This document shows positions 47,601 to 59,150 of a DNA stretch of 64,000 nucleotides, in pieces. The translations under genes and the position numbers were made by a program. The DNA lies in contig OX387183.1 of NCBI GenBank assembly GCA_947561395.2, positions 45,564,890-45,628,889 on the forward strand, in the 5' to 3' direction. Under the pieces are notes generated by a model, which was given only the letters and a program-made list of their open reading frames with translations, searched no databases and was not told the DNA's origin. Each line of letters begins with the position of its first letter. The stretch's first letter is position 1. The DNA comes from Buxus sempervirens (taxonomy: Eukaryota; Streptophyta; Magnoliopsida; Buxales; Buxaceae).

Positions 47601-50600
47601 GATTAATCCGACAAAACTCAACAACAATACTCGATAACAAAGTCAAATTCGAGATAAAATATACATATATTGGGACTCGTGAAGTTTGTCTATTTTGTGT
47701 GGCTAAGCACTAGTGTTCCAAACAATCTAGTCGAAATACTGCAACAGCTCAAACAATCCAATTCATCGCCCTCTTGGCGGAAATACTCGTGTGACCTCAC
47801 CCTCATGGTGGAAAGGGAGTTGCTGCAGCACTTCCCTCATAGAAGGCCTCTCCATCATGGAGGAAATGCACTAAGGAACTCTAAACTTAATCCAAACAAA
47901 ATGTACAAAATTCATTGACAACTCGACTGTGGATCCACACTAAGTCTCACCCTTATTACTTTGGCAAACTTATCAAATGATTTACAAATTTAGCATAAAG
48001 TCATGCTCGATGAAATCCAAGTCATTTACATATGTTAATACCAAATTCAGTTCCAAAGAAACACTAAAGCCATCCAACAATAAAAGTTTACAGCAAATGG
48101 TACATACAGTCAAAATATTTTTCACTTAAACCAAAAATGATAACCAATGAATATTCGAAGAAAAACACCTCCAATTTCTATTCAGGTCATAATAGAAACC
48201 AACTAAATTCATTGGTATTAAAATCTGTCCCAGAAATTTCTAATACTCAACTCTTTATTAGCTTCAACAAAATTTCAGATTTGTTACTCCCTTTTCTAGT
48301 TAGTTCTAATATTAATAAGACTTTAATCAAAGACTTACCAAGAAATCATATTCAGAATGATACTCAGGTCATGCCATAATATTAGTTAATTCAATGAGTT
48401 TTAAAATCAGAACAAGAGTGTTTCCCAAAGGACTAATCCTCTTAGTTTTAAAAGTTCAGATTTGCTAATTACTTTCTAGTTGAGTCCAAGACCAATTAAT
48501 CTCTCATCCTTATTGTCAAAAAGAATTTCCATAAGTTACTAACAGTTCTAAAACTCCCACTTAATTTTTGAATAACTCATGTGAAGTAATTAGATAAGCT
48601 TGACACAAAAATAAGCTTTAAAGAGTCTTCCCACTATGCTGCAGAAAATTTAGGACATGACTCTAGTATTATATCTCCCAATGATTCTCCTAACCATAGC
48701 ACTAAGTTGGATTTCCTAATATTCTACTGAACAAGGATGCTAATTAAGATTTAGATAAAACTATTTGAATAGGTGTTAGGAGTTGGAAATATAACTGTTT
48801 GAAAAAAAAAACCCAAACAGCTACACTTTGCTCTTTATCATCTCTTCCCCACATCTGAACCAAGTTTCATTCTCTTAAACATAACTAACCAGCTACCAAT
48901 TCAGTCAATACACTTCCAGCACTTCACTTAGGATCTAAATAACCCATATAAACACTATCGAATTTAATCTAATAGATTTAATATATATTAGAGATCAAAT
49001 AAGTTGGAACAGAAATTTAATACAAACACATTTGAATATAATCCAACTCATATCTGATTTAGTAGTTCAATTAGCACATCACCTATGCCTAGATATGAAT
49101 GCAGATTTAATATAAATCTGAACTCATTCGAATTTAAGTTATGGCTCAAATCTGAACTCTTATAAAATGGACTCATAAAGTCTAAACTCATATAACTTGA
49201 ACTCATAAAATTTGAACTTATATAAATCTGAACTTATATAATTCTGAACTCATATAAACATGAATTCTACTGCAGAAAATCAGGTCCATTTGCTACCATG
49301 TTTCTGAGTAAGTCTCTCAATCCAACTTTATCAATTTATCCACAATAAGTTTCTAATAACACTGGAAAATTTGAATGACCCTAAATTATCTTGTTTAAAT
49401 AGGCTTAGAACACCCAAGGCTCCTTTTATACTCATAGAACAAATCTGCCGCATCTGGTAGGAAACAAAGAAGATGCTAACCTAGCCATTTGCTACACATC
49501 TATGCATCTGAATTTAATCCACCTCCTAACCAATGTCTTTCTTCTAAAGCACATCTAGCACCCTTCAATTCATTCAATTGATACTTCTGAACTTTCTATA
49601 ATTTAATCTCATCAAGATTTATAAGACACATAGAACTAACGCCCAAATCAGAAACATAAAAATAGAAATTCCAAATACTTTAATAGACTTCAAGACCTAT
49701 GAAATCTAATTTAGTTTTGCACTTTTCATGGACTGACCTAATGTATATCTTCCATTCCATTCCCAGCATTTTAATAATCATCTAAACAGTCAATTTATTT
49801 CAATCAATAAAAAAAATCTGAGATACTACTTGTAGCCTTGCAATAGGACTGAATTAAAATTACTCCAACTGAATAGATTAAACAGCCAATGCATTTTTCC
49901 CATTCAACAAACTTATAACTTGCTGCAGATACACTTTCCCATTCAACAAAACTTACTTATAAGTTGCTGCAGATACAAAAACTTTAGGATTGAATTAAAT
50001 CTCTCTAACTAAACACTTCTAACATGATAAGAAACATCATGATAACACAATTTACTCATTTCGAATTTAATTCAATTAGACTAAACTAAAACATGGTTCA
50101 GTCGCCCATTTCAGGTACAGAAAAAACAGCATTTTGTCTAACTCTGTAAATGATCACAATTCATACAAAAACCATGATTAAAGAAGGTGCTACTTGCCTT
50201 ATTTTTGCTGGCATGCAAACTTCAAATAACCAGCATTGACCTCAGATGTTCACCACGTCCATAACCACTTCAAAATCTGGAAATGACTGATCTGGACGTT
50301 TGGAACACTCTACCACTTGAACTTGCTACAAAAAAAATTTTCCTAGAACTCCAAAAGAATCCTTGGTTCTCCACCTTCTGCTGCTCTCTCCCTTTTTCTT
50401 TTTATCCAGCAACAATGAAGCTCCAAGTGTCCTTTCTCCAGCAACCCTTGGAAGCTAAACAGCCACCTCCAGCCTCTCATCGTGAACCCCTTGCATGTGC
50501 CCAACCTTTCAGCTCCCACTTAATGATCTGCTGTAGTGCTCCTCCACCCAACTTCCTACACTATGACACATTAACCCTTAGCTCCCTAATTAGCCATTAA

Positions 50601-51672
50601 ACAAATACAACCTCCACTATGCAATTATATTTAATAGGGTTCCCAAATTAATATTTCTTGACCATTGAATTTAAAATGTAACCCCACTTACCCTAGCTTA
50701 TACCATTTCAAATTTTTCTAAAATTCCCCAAATGCCCTTGCGAAACATCCACCTGAAATTCCACCAAAAAAAATATTAAAATTTCTAAATATTTTCCTCC
50801 AATGAAAATTCTAAAATCTGGGTTTTACAAAAAGGGCCACATCTTAAGAGGCCCAAATAAAGCCCAAATTGGAGCATGCTTGTAGGATAGATGGTTTGGC
50901 CGCTTCCCAAGGCAAGGGCCTACCGGGCCCCACACCTCCTTCATGCTTAAAGGAGAAGGCTTGCCTTACACACTAAGGATAGGGGACCTCACGCCTAACT
51001 CAGAAAGCCTTGGGCTTTCAAACCCAAGCCTAGAGACAAGGCCCCAAGCCTAACCTTAGACCACCCTTTGGTACTCAAATATAAGTTAAGATAATAAATC
51101 AAAAGGGACACCATTATGGAACCCACCTCAGGGCCCACCAAGCCATCACAGGCTCACATAAAGGCCAAACGCCATCTAGTTTGAAAACAACCAAATCCAA
51201 GAAAGGGCTTTTAGGCTTACGCAAAGCCCAAAATGGACACGAGGGCTGCAACCAGCCCACCATGTCTTCCTGTACGCCTTCCAATGGGGTTCACCCATCA
51301 GACAAAGATCACCTAATAAAAAAACAAGAACATAATTAAACATAAAAGGGGCCACACCTCCTCGAGGCCCCACTCAGACTAAAGTTGTGAGCTTGCCGGT
51401 ATAGGACGGGTGAGAAAGTAAGTTGACTCGAATAGATTCGACCGGGAGTAATCCATGGGACCTGTCACTCGACATGGCGAATTAGAGTGTCTACAGACTT
51501 CCCCAAGCTATAACCGAGCCCTACCCTGAATCTCTAAACGTAAATCAAAGCCCTATAACTAAACATCTAGGAGTGAGGTGTCAACCTGCACCAAATCAGG
51601 TAATGGCGACTCCATACCCCCACAACATCGCGAAAGTGCATCGCATGTGCAACCCGTCTCGAGATGCGCACA
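44662..51672 (+). mobile_element. solo LTR 'E' nested in 'F' and hosting 'G'
   Basis: Starts TGTCAGCACCCCATTTTTTC and ends CTCGAGATGCGCACA. Flanked by GGGCC on both sides (44657-44661 and 51673-51677), a perfect 5-bp duplication. The 3' end has the shared block GTGTCAACCTGCACC ... AATGGCGACTCC. TATA box at 45525-45531; CCGAAAT-type inverted repeats before it (about 45200-45515) and again at about 46795-46900. Without LTR 'G' it is about 3.35 kb. No gag or pol. Confidence 0.88.
47171..50829 (+). mobile_element. solo LTR 'G' nested in 'E'
   Basis: Starts TGTAACGCCCCGGATTCGGG and ends AATCTGGGTTTTACA. Flanked by AAAAG on both sides (47166-47170 and 50830-50834), a perfect 5-bp duplication, though A-rich. 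The TGTAACGCCCC start occurs only once in the window, so this is one LTR and not a two-LTR element. Length 3659 bp. It has GGCGGAAATAC / ATGGTGGAAAGG / CATGGAGGAAATG phrases (about 47775-47870), like the central repeats of 'F'. No coding domain. Confidence 0.82.
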
Positions 51673-51741
51673 GGGCCCATAAGTAGGGTTCCAGGACAAG
51701 CTCGTGCCTCGTATGGGCAGAACTGGTTCTAGGGCGCTACA

Positions 51742-51984
51742 GTTTTAGTTCTTGATGCTAAGATATGGCTTTATGGATGAATTCCATATTGTTCGAGAAA
51801 ATAATAAGGAAAGCAAAAGGTACCCTTGGATTGAAAAGCCCTAAACCTATAAGTGGCCACATGGATGGTAAAAGTGCTCCCACACTTCCATCTAGTGAGT
51901 GTACTTCCAAATTGGTAATATTGATTACGGTGCTATACCACTGACCTAGACGGAAGGAGAAGGGATTAGCTTCCTTTCGGGGAT
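51742..51984. other. unassigned strip between LTRs 'F' and 'H'
   Basis: This is the pre-insertion sequence that continues after LTR 'H' at 56823. A minus-strand frame crosses it, but its first codons lie in LTR 'H', so it is not a gene. Confidence 0.6.
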
Positions 51985-52615
51985 TGTGAGACATAGAAAA
52001 TCAATTCAATTCCTGATCTTCACACGGGCTCGATAAAAAAGAAGGAGTCGCCACTGTAGACACCTGATTTTTGCACCCCAAAAAATGCAGAAAATGAAAA
52101 TTTTAATTAAAAAGTCAAACCCTGAGGGGGCTGAAATTTGACTTTTTGATCAAAAGAGAATTGGCCATCAAACTTCATCTCATTGAAAAGAGCATTTCGA
52201 CACGGTTCCAACGCAATTGAGTTTGCTGGAATCGGGGTCCGGATGAGGAAGTTATGACCCGGTCAAACTTTTGGGGAGGCAAAAGTTGACTTTTTGCTCG
52301 ACCCTAATTCAGCTGCCAAACTTGATCCCAATGGATATTGGGTTCCAAGCCGATTCCAACGACACCAAATTTGCTGAAATCGGACATCAGACGGAAAAGT
52401 TATAGGCAGTTGAAGTTTCAAGAAAACTGCCCATGTGGCAAAACAGCAGCAAAAAGGCAGAATAAATGAATAAAATAAATAAAATAATTGTTTAATAATA
52501 TTTTAATAAATATCTGAAGATATTTTAATATAATAATCATTAAAATCGAATAAAATCCGTTTAAAAAGCAAATTTAATAAAGTGTTTCAAATCCAGCATT
52601 TAAAAAACGTGCTGA

Positions 52616-52830
52616 CCCGTATTTGAAGTACGGGCGAGGGATGCCCGTATTTCAAATACGGGCGAGCTTCTAGAAAGGGACCTGTGTCACTGTACGGTGA
52701 GACACGCGTCCCGTACGGCCGATTTTGCGAGATTTGGAAATGTGCATTTTTCGCCCGTATTTGAATTACGGGCAAGGCACGCCCGTACTTGAAGTACGGG
52801 CAAGGCATGCCCGTACTTCAAATACGGGCA
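52616..52830 (+). repeat. TATA-proximal palindrome array of LTR 'D'
   Basis: Five copies of a CCCGTATTT/AAATACGGG palindrome (about 52618, 52643, 52753, 52781 and 52809). Those at 52643-52663 and 52781-52801 are perfect, with 10-bp arms and a 1-nt centre. The last copy ends about 14 bp before the TATA box. Confidence 0.88.
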
Positions 52831-53639
52831 CGAAAATTTTGCCTATAAATAGAGAGGCCACCCCCCTCATTTCAACAAGCCGATTCCTTTTGGCCTACCC
52901 CCACTCCCTCTTGATGTTTTCCACGGCCAACCTCTGCCCAAGTGCCGCCACCTCAATCCCAAGCACCAAATACCCATTTTGCCCCTGAGTTGCTGCCTAA
53001 ACTTTACCCCTTTCACTCTGCAAGCATAAACAACCCCTCAAGACCCTTTCCAAAACCCGTTCGAGGAATCCGTAGGAGATGCGGAAGCGCTGTCAAAATT
53101 CGCGGAGCACCATCACATATCACCAAGAACAAGGTAATAGCAAAGAAGTGTTTTCGGTAATGTATTGTTCATTATACATTGAATTTAAGGCTTCCTAAAC
53201 ATGCTTTTATCTTGTTATTTCTATCTCACCTGTTTTCTTTTGTTTGCATGGTGATGAACTCTCCACAACATGGAGGAAACTCCTCTTAAGGAAAGAAAAA
53301 TGTCTTAAGTTAAAAAGGGACACTTTAACTAATGTTTAAGATACCTTCTTAATTCTTTTTGCTTATTGACAAAGAGAGATGTGACTCCCTTGTAAAGATC
53401 CCTTACATCCCTGTAATCTCCCCCTTCTCCTCTCTTGGCAATGGTCATGTGGGACTACAAGAAAAATGAGCTTTTGGGAAGCATGGAAAGACAAAGAAAA
53501 GTGGCTCTTTAAGCCAAATGAAACAAATGGAGCATCTGGGGAGCACTACAGAATTCAAGTGGGTGGTCGCCGAACACCCCCTGAAGGCCGTCAAGTTGAT
53601 CCCAATCAAATTCTATGCAAAATTGCAAAATCAAGTGTG

Positions 53640-53745
53640 ACCGTATACTCAGAGCGGGCTAGATGTGCTCGTATTTACTATACGGGCGAGCCCGACCCGT
53701 GTTGTACTTACGGGCAAGGCTAGCCCGTATTTCAAATACGGGCAA
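53640..53745 (+). repeat. downstream palindrome array of LTR 'D'
   Basis: Four copies of the same palindrome. The last (53723-53743) is perfect and identical to 52643-52663; the others are mutated. Confidence 0.8.
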
Positions 53746-54919
53746 TTATAAAAATAACTTAAAAAATGTAATTTTTCGACCCGGTTGGATTTGTTTCGAC
53801 CCGAACCAACATGACCCGACTCAAAGGGATGTTTGGGCTATCTTTAGCCCCTTTGTGGATTGTGGGCCTAGATGGGCCCACCAATACCCTCCTTTGGGCT
53901 CAATTACAGGGCCCACCTTTGACTGGCCCAAACCAGGCCCATTTTCAACAAATGGGATCCACGCCACTTGATATTTGGCTAATGGGCCAAATCCAAGCCC
54001 ATCAAGCCCAAATAAAAGTATAAATAAATAAAATTTAAATAACCAAAAAGGGTTACCCAATAACCCTATTGGGCCTTAGGCCCAACCTTGGCAACCCACG
54101 GGTCTTCTAACAGGACTCGGGTCCGACCCACTCCACTAAATAAAAAGATAAAATCAAAGTAAAAGGGACCCACACCTTCAGAGGGCCCCGCCAGACCCAA
54201 TAAACAGCATGCTGGTCTAGGAAGGGTGAAACTGACTCAAAAACCAGGGAGACCCAAGGGACCCGTCAAACCGACGGGGCGGGCCGGGGTGTCTTAGGGC
54301 TTCCCCGGACGTAACCGAGGACTTAGCTAGAACTCTGAAAAGCCACAGATCAGACTTAGACCCGGATAGGGCAAAACCGTGTCTGCCTGCACTCTCAGGC
54401 AATGGAGACTCCGAATGTCCCGAGGCACGCACTGAAGGTGCGCCCCGTGTGCGATCTAGGCCAGGTTTAGGTGCGCACAGCCACCATTCAATTTTAGATG
54501 TGAATGGACACCAAAAATATCAAATAAAACAAAAAAAGCAAAATTAGAGTAAAAAATAACTCTACTTTAAAATAAAAAAAAAACAAACCAGATATAGGTA
54601 AGGAGATTAGGTTATGAATAAGGGAAGGTGTTAGGCACCCCTATTTATCCACACAAGGTGGTTGCCAGGTGTTGTTCATGCTAGAAAAATGTTTGCTAAT
54701 AAAAACCAAATTAAAAGTATGAAAAAGAACAAGAAAGATGTATGGCCTTTTCTATATGAATGGCCCAATTAATTCTGGACCCTTCATATGAATATACCAT
54801 CTTGAGGGTTTCATGATTAAGTTAAAAAAAAAGATAAAAATCAAAGAAAGCAAACCTAAAGTAAACACCAAAAAATACTAGATCTAAGTTAAATCCTTGA
54901 AATAAAAATTAAAATCAAA

Positions 54920-55440
54920 ACATTGAAGAATTAAACTGGAACAATCTAGGGTACAAATCTGAACCAAATCTATCATTAGTTGAGAGATCTAAACCAAATA
55001 CACCAATGTTGATGAAAGACATCCAAAAGGGAGAGTTTAGACCATAGAATCTTCTCTAAAAAATTATAATGATTCAAAAATCATCTCATAATATTGAAGA
55101 ATAAATTTGAACAGTTCTAGGGTACAGATCTGGTCCAGATTTCTCATTGGTTGAGAGATCTAAACCAGATTCACCCATGTTGATGAAAAACATCAAAAAG
55201 GGAGAGTTTAGACCAGAGGATCTTTTCTCAAAAATTAAAATAACTCAAAAAATCATCTCATAATATTGAAGAATAAATTTGAACAGTTCTAGGGTACAAA
55301 TCTGGTCCAAATTTCTCCTTGGTTGAGAGATCTAAACCAGATTCACCCATGTTATTGAAAAACATCAAAAAGAAAAAGTTTAGACCATAAGATCTTCTCT
55401 CAAAAATTAAAATAACACAAAAATCACCTCATGAAACCCT
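54920..55440 (-). repeat. tandem repeat of about 171 bp, three copies, in LTR 'H'
   Basis: The phrase GAAGAAT(A/T)AA...CTAGGGTACA recurs at 54925, 55096 and 55268, spacings of 171 and 172 bp, with the rest of the unit also alike (ATCTAAACCA, AGTTTAGACCA, AAAATCA). Confidence 0.85.
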
Positions 55441-56822
55441 AGAAGTTACTTTAAGGCTTCTGATTTCAGATTTACCATATTGATCATAGTAGATCCAAAA
55501 TCTTAACCTAATAATAACCAACAGAAAGAAAATAATGTAAAAAAAACAAGAAAACAAAACTCTAGAAGGAAAATAAGATCTAATGCTATGAACAGCATAG
55601 ATCCATGGTATTCCTCCATATTTCAGAAATAAACAATCACTTAGTACAAGCAAAGTATTTAAAAGACTCATATCAAGGATTACAATACATAAGGGTCTAT
55701 CCTACGGATCCACCTGTCCTCATTTCCCCTAGCTCTCTCTTCACGTTTTACGGCTAGAGAGTAGTCTTGAGGTACTTAGAGGTAGGTTTGGGTTACAACC
55801 ACACATAGGCCTTATTCTACAGAAAAAGTAGAAGATAGAATAATCCTAGAATTTAAAAACAGAAAAGAAAAGAAGAGGAGAGGCATACTTGTATTTTTGG
55901 AGGTAGAGAGGTAGGGGTTCCCTTCTTCACTTAGAGCTCTTCAATCTCCAATTTCCGGCCATTTGCTTGAGGTGATGCCCTCTATTTATAGGAAAACTCA
56001 AGGGCATGGGTGGTCACAAGGGTAGACCAAAATAAGGTTCTAGAATGTTCCAACTTAGTTTTAGAACTTGAGTTGGGGTAAATCTGAAAACCAACGGAGG
56101 GTAAAAAGGGGAGGACGAAACTCCTAAAGAGAGGTAAAAGTGGTAAATATGGTTCAAAAATCGATTATTTGCAAATTCTCAAAAATTACGCATGACAGCA
56201 TACCAAATACAGGCATGCCTTGACCGCATACCAAATGCGGACAAAACCAAAATGGCTTGTCTACACAGATTCTACATAGCCTTGACCCTTACCTGCACAC
56301 ATGTAATATCATTTAAGTAAATGTCCTCATATTTTTTAATCTCCATTTACTTAAGATATTACGTGTAAATAAGCAAACACCCCCCATTTGAATCCATTAA
56401 AAATAGTTTCAGACCCAAATTACAATTGAATAAAAAGTCAACTTTCCAGTTCAAGGCTAAATTCCGGTTTTTTTGGTCCGGTAAAAAGGTTCAACATGTT
56501 ACTACCAAGGTATTTGTCAAGATTTAAAGGCTCAAAAAAGTCATTTGTGCAATAACATTACCAAAAACCTGAGTACCGAGAAATTATCTTGAAATCTTGC
56601 CTTAAAAAATATTTCATTTTTGGGGGTCAAAAGTCAACAAAATTCGACCGGAAAAGTTTGACTTTGCATAAAAAATTGAATTTGGGTCTTTTCCTTTGTG
56701 GTTTTGGATTCAAATGAGTTAAGGATCTCAAACCCAATGCTAAGAATTGAAAATTCCAATAAAATATTTCTCTCCTTCAAGATTTATAAAAAATCGTGTA
56801 ATTTTGGGGTGTCTACAGGGAT

Positions 56823-57321
56823 GTGATGGGAAGATATCCAATATGCCATCATGTCAGATAGGGTGTATGAGTGCATATTGTACCATTCATGCATTGTGTT
56901 TGCTTAAACAATTTGTTGTAAACCTTATGAGTTATAGTGAGATTGTGCTATAGTTATTGACAGTGATTATCAACCCTGTCTTGTCAGAGCAAATTGACAC
57001 ATAACTTCTAAATAACGATTTCCTTCCCATAATACTTCATTCAACCTACAATTTGGAATTTCAAGGTAATTCTAGTACTGTTGACTTTATATAAGACAGT
57101 ATTAAATTGTAAATGACTCCGATAATAGAACTGTAATTTAGTATTCTTTCATGTCCATTTGCACAATTGTTATTTATTTTCATTGATTAGCATTGCACAT
57201 GATACCGTGAAGGAGGTTCAATGCCATTAATGGGGAGGGTTCTCAATAAATGGGTTGAAGTCTGTTATATCCTTCTCTTAAACTATTATGTGGTAAAGGG
57301 ATGTGATAAGGGAAGAAAAGA
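56823..57321. other. unassigned spacer
   Basis: AT-rich. No gene or bounded element is visible between LTR 'H' and the hAT element. Confidence 0.5.
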
Positions 57322-57329
57322 TACAAGGC

Positions 57330-58094
57330 TACAGATGGAAATGGGTCAGGTACAGGCATGTTCTGTGGGTTGACGTAGGGGTTAACCTGTCGAAGCTCAA
57401 CTTGAACCTGCCTGTTTAATAAACGGATTTGAAATGTCCCAACGTGCCAATTGATTTAAACTCGTTAAAACAATTTAAATTACTAATAAAAATTGAGAAA
57501 TGCTATAAGCCAAATGGCCCAAAACGGCAAAGCCTCTAGCGTGCCAAACTCCCAAATCCAACTAAATTTTACTAAGCCAAAAGGCCCAAAATGGCAAACC
57601 CTCTAGCATCCCAAATTCCCAAGTCCATTTGAATTTTATTTTTCAATTCACTCTAATGTTAAAGCACACCTAACAAGCACAATATGATAAAAATCATAAG
57701 AAAGAACTAGATTAACATTAAGAAAAAGAATTAAAACATAACAAGAAAGTCTTAAAAGACTTTACTTACCATCAAAGCCTCAATATTCATCATTAGAGGA
57801 TAAGGAATATAAAATATTTATATGTAGAAAGTCTTCCACAACTTTATTCTTTGTCATTATCTATATTAAAAGACCAAAGATTGAGTAGTCATAATTAATG
57901 TTAGTATAATGTTCTAGTGCACAGTATACACAAAAGTTATTTACGAGGCATTTCGGGTTGACGAGTTAACCTCAAACCCATCCCAATTATTTTCGGGTTG
58001 AAAATTACAACCTGAACCCAACCCATGAGTTGAAATAGTCAACCCAAATCCGCCTTAGACCCAGCGGGTTGACAGGTCACAATTGCCACCCATA
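57330..58094. mobile_element. hAT non-autonomous element, 765 bp (second copy)
   Basis: Flanked by TACAAGGC (57322-57329) and TATAAGGC (58095-58102), 7 of 8 matching. The right end read in reverse (TATGGGTGGCAATTGTGACC) matches the left end of the element at 41328. The left end is TACAGATGGAAATGGG. The interior again has GGGTTGA/CAACCC motifs. No transposase. Confidence 0.8.
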
Positions 58095-58102
58095 TATAAG
58101 GC

Positions 58103-59140
58103 TAAAACCATCTAGCATGCAAGCAAGGAGATATTGGCTCAAGGTAAGTCCTCTTTCTTTTATATCAAATTCAAGTTTGTTGTTGCATAATTTTAAATCC
58201 TTGTCCATGTAAATTTGTACTTTCAAGTATAACACAGGATACTTGATTTTTAAATTAAATTTAATAGGCTAATTTACGTTACATATCCACATGAATTTAA
58301 AGGGTGTCCAAGGCTCACTATTATGATCATAACATTTCATATGCACGCTTCCTAGTTCCCTTGGATAAGAACTTTAGGCTTACCTCATACAATCTAACCT
58401 TTTCTTTTTCTTCTAGATAGAAAAGAAATGAAAAGAAAAAATTCCAAGAAATTCCATATTACATCCAAATAAAATAAAAAAAAGAATGAAGAAAAATTTT
58501 TTCTCGGAAAATTTTCATTTGGAAAACATTTTCTATTTCCCATCGAAACAAACAAAGCCTAAGGGAAAATAGTAGCCCAAGCGTATATCTTCAATAAACC
58601 AGCAAAATGGAGTATGTACAAAATCAAGATACCCTATGGGAAAACTTCCAAAAGTCCTTAAATCCAAATATTAACATATATCTAGCATCGAAGTCAGTTT
58701 TCACTTTGCACTCAGTTTGCTATTCATTTTATGATGATGTAGTAGTATGTAAGAGTAAGATCCATTCTCAATTACTTTTTTTTTTCTTTTGAACGTTATA
58801 AGCTGAAACAATCAAGCTTCTCTCCTCATGCCTAGCTATAAATCACGTATAACGGGTCAAATTGAAGGAACATAATTTGTGTTGCAAGATGCAACTACAA
58901 ATAGAAATAGGAACTTGATGACCGATTCATTGATATTCTCATGGATAGGCACTCCTAGGAAAGTAACACAAGACTTAAACTGTAAATTCACCAAGAGATT
59001 GATGCACTAAAAATAGTAGTTTAAGGCATCTAACAACTCAAGAAGTAATTATCAACTGTCAAACCTTACGTGCACCTAGCCCCTTTTTGCCATCCACCAT
59101 TCCTTCAACAAACATATTAAGAAAAACGCTCTTTGGATGC
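58103..59140. other. non-coding, with a MITE end at about 58420-58562
   Basis: The sequence at 58420-58562 resembles the right end of the element at 28311-29575 (TTACATCCAAA, AAAATTTTTTCTCGGAAAA, CGAAACAAACAAAGCCTAA). The matching left end was not found. Otherwise nothing is recognised. Confidence 0.4.
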
Positions 59141-59150
59141 ACATAGGGTG

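Larger units (their letters stand above)
37896..51741 (-). mobile_element. outer solo LTR 'F' of a multi-layer nest
   Basis: Minus orientation. It starts TGTAGCGCCCTAGAACC (from 51741) and ends TTCGAATTTGGGCACA (37896). The right flank is GTTTT (51742-51746). The left flank is G followed by ten T, so a GTTTT duplication is plausible after slippage of the T run. It holds three direct insertions: LTR 'B' (38142-41305), a hAT element (41328-42012) and LTR 'E' (44662-51672). Removing them leaves about 2.97 kb, a normal size for LTRs here. Homology to the truncated LTR at 29830 continues across the 'E' insertion, which confirms the nest. Confidence 0.75.
52055..54479 (+). mobile_element. solo LTR 'D' nested in 'H'
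   Basis: Starts TGTAGACACCTGATTTTTGC and ends GGTTTAGGTGCGCACA. Flanked by GCCAC on both sides (52050-52054 and 54480-54484), a perfect 5-bp duplication. TATA box at 52844-52852. Palindrome arrays at 52616-52830 and 53640-53745. The end shares GTCTGCCTGCACTCTCAGGC and GCACGC blocks with A, B, C and E. 2425 bp, no internal region. Confidence 0.92.
51985..56817 (-). mobile_element. solo LTR 'H' hosting 'D'
   Basis: Minus orientation. It starts TGTAGACACCCCAAAATTAC (from 56817) and ends TTTCTATGTCTCACA (51985). Flanked by GGGAT on both sides (51980-51984 and 56818-56822), a perfect 5-bp duplication. TATA box (TATAAATAG) at 55990-55982. Small palindromes upstream (for example CCGCAT/ATGCGG around 56224). 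A three-copy tandem repeat of about 171 bp is inside (54920-55440). Net length without 'D' is about 2.4 kb. Same family as LTR 'I'. Confidence 0.88.

Noticed and set aside
51758-51994. Minus-strand 78-codon frame whose start vaguely recalls organellar ribosomal protein S3
   Set aside because: Its first codons lie inside LTR 'H', the similarity is a few residues only, and the frame does not continue across the restored insertion site.
52616-53745. Regularly repeated palindromes looking like a CRISPR array
   Set aside because: Spacings are irregular, copies diverge, and they lie in an LTR of a plant genome.
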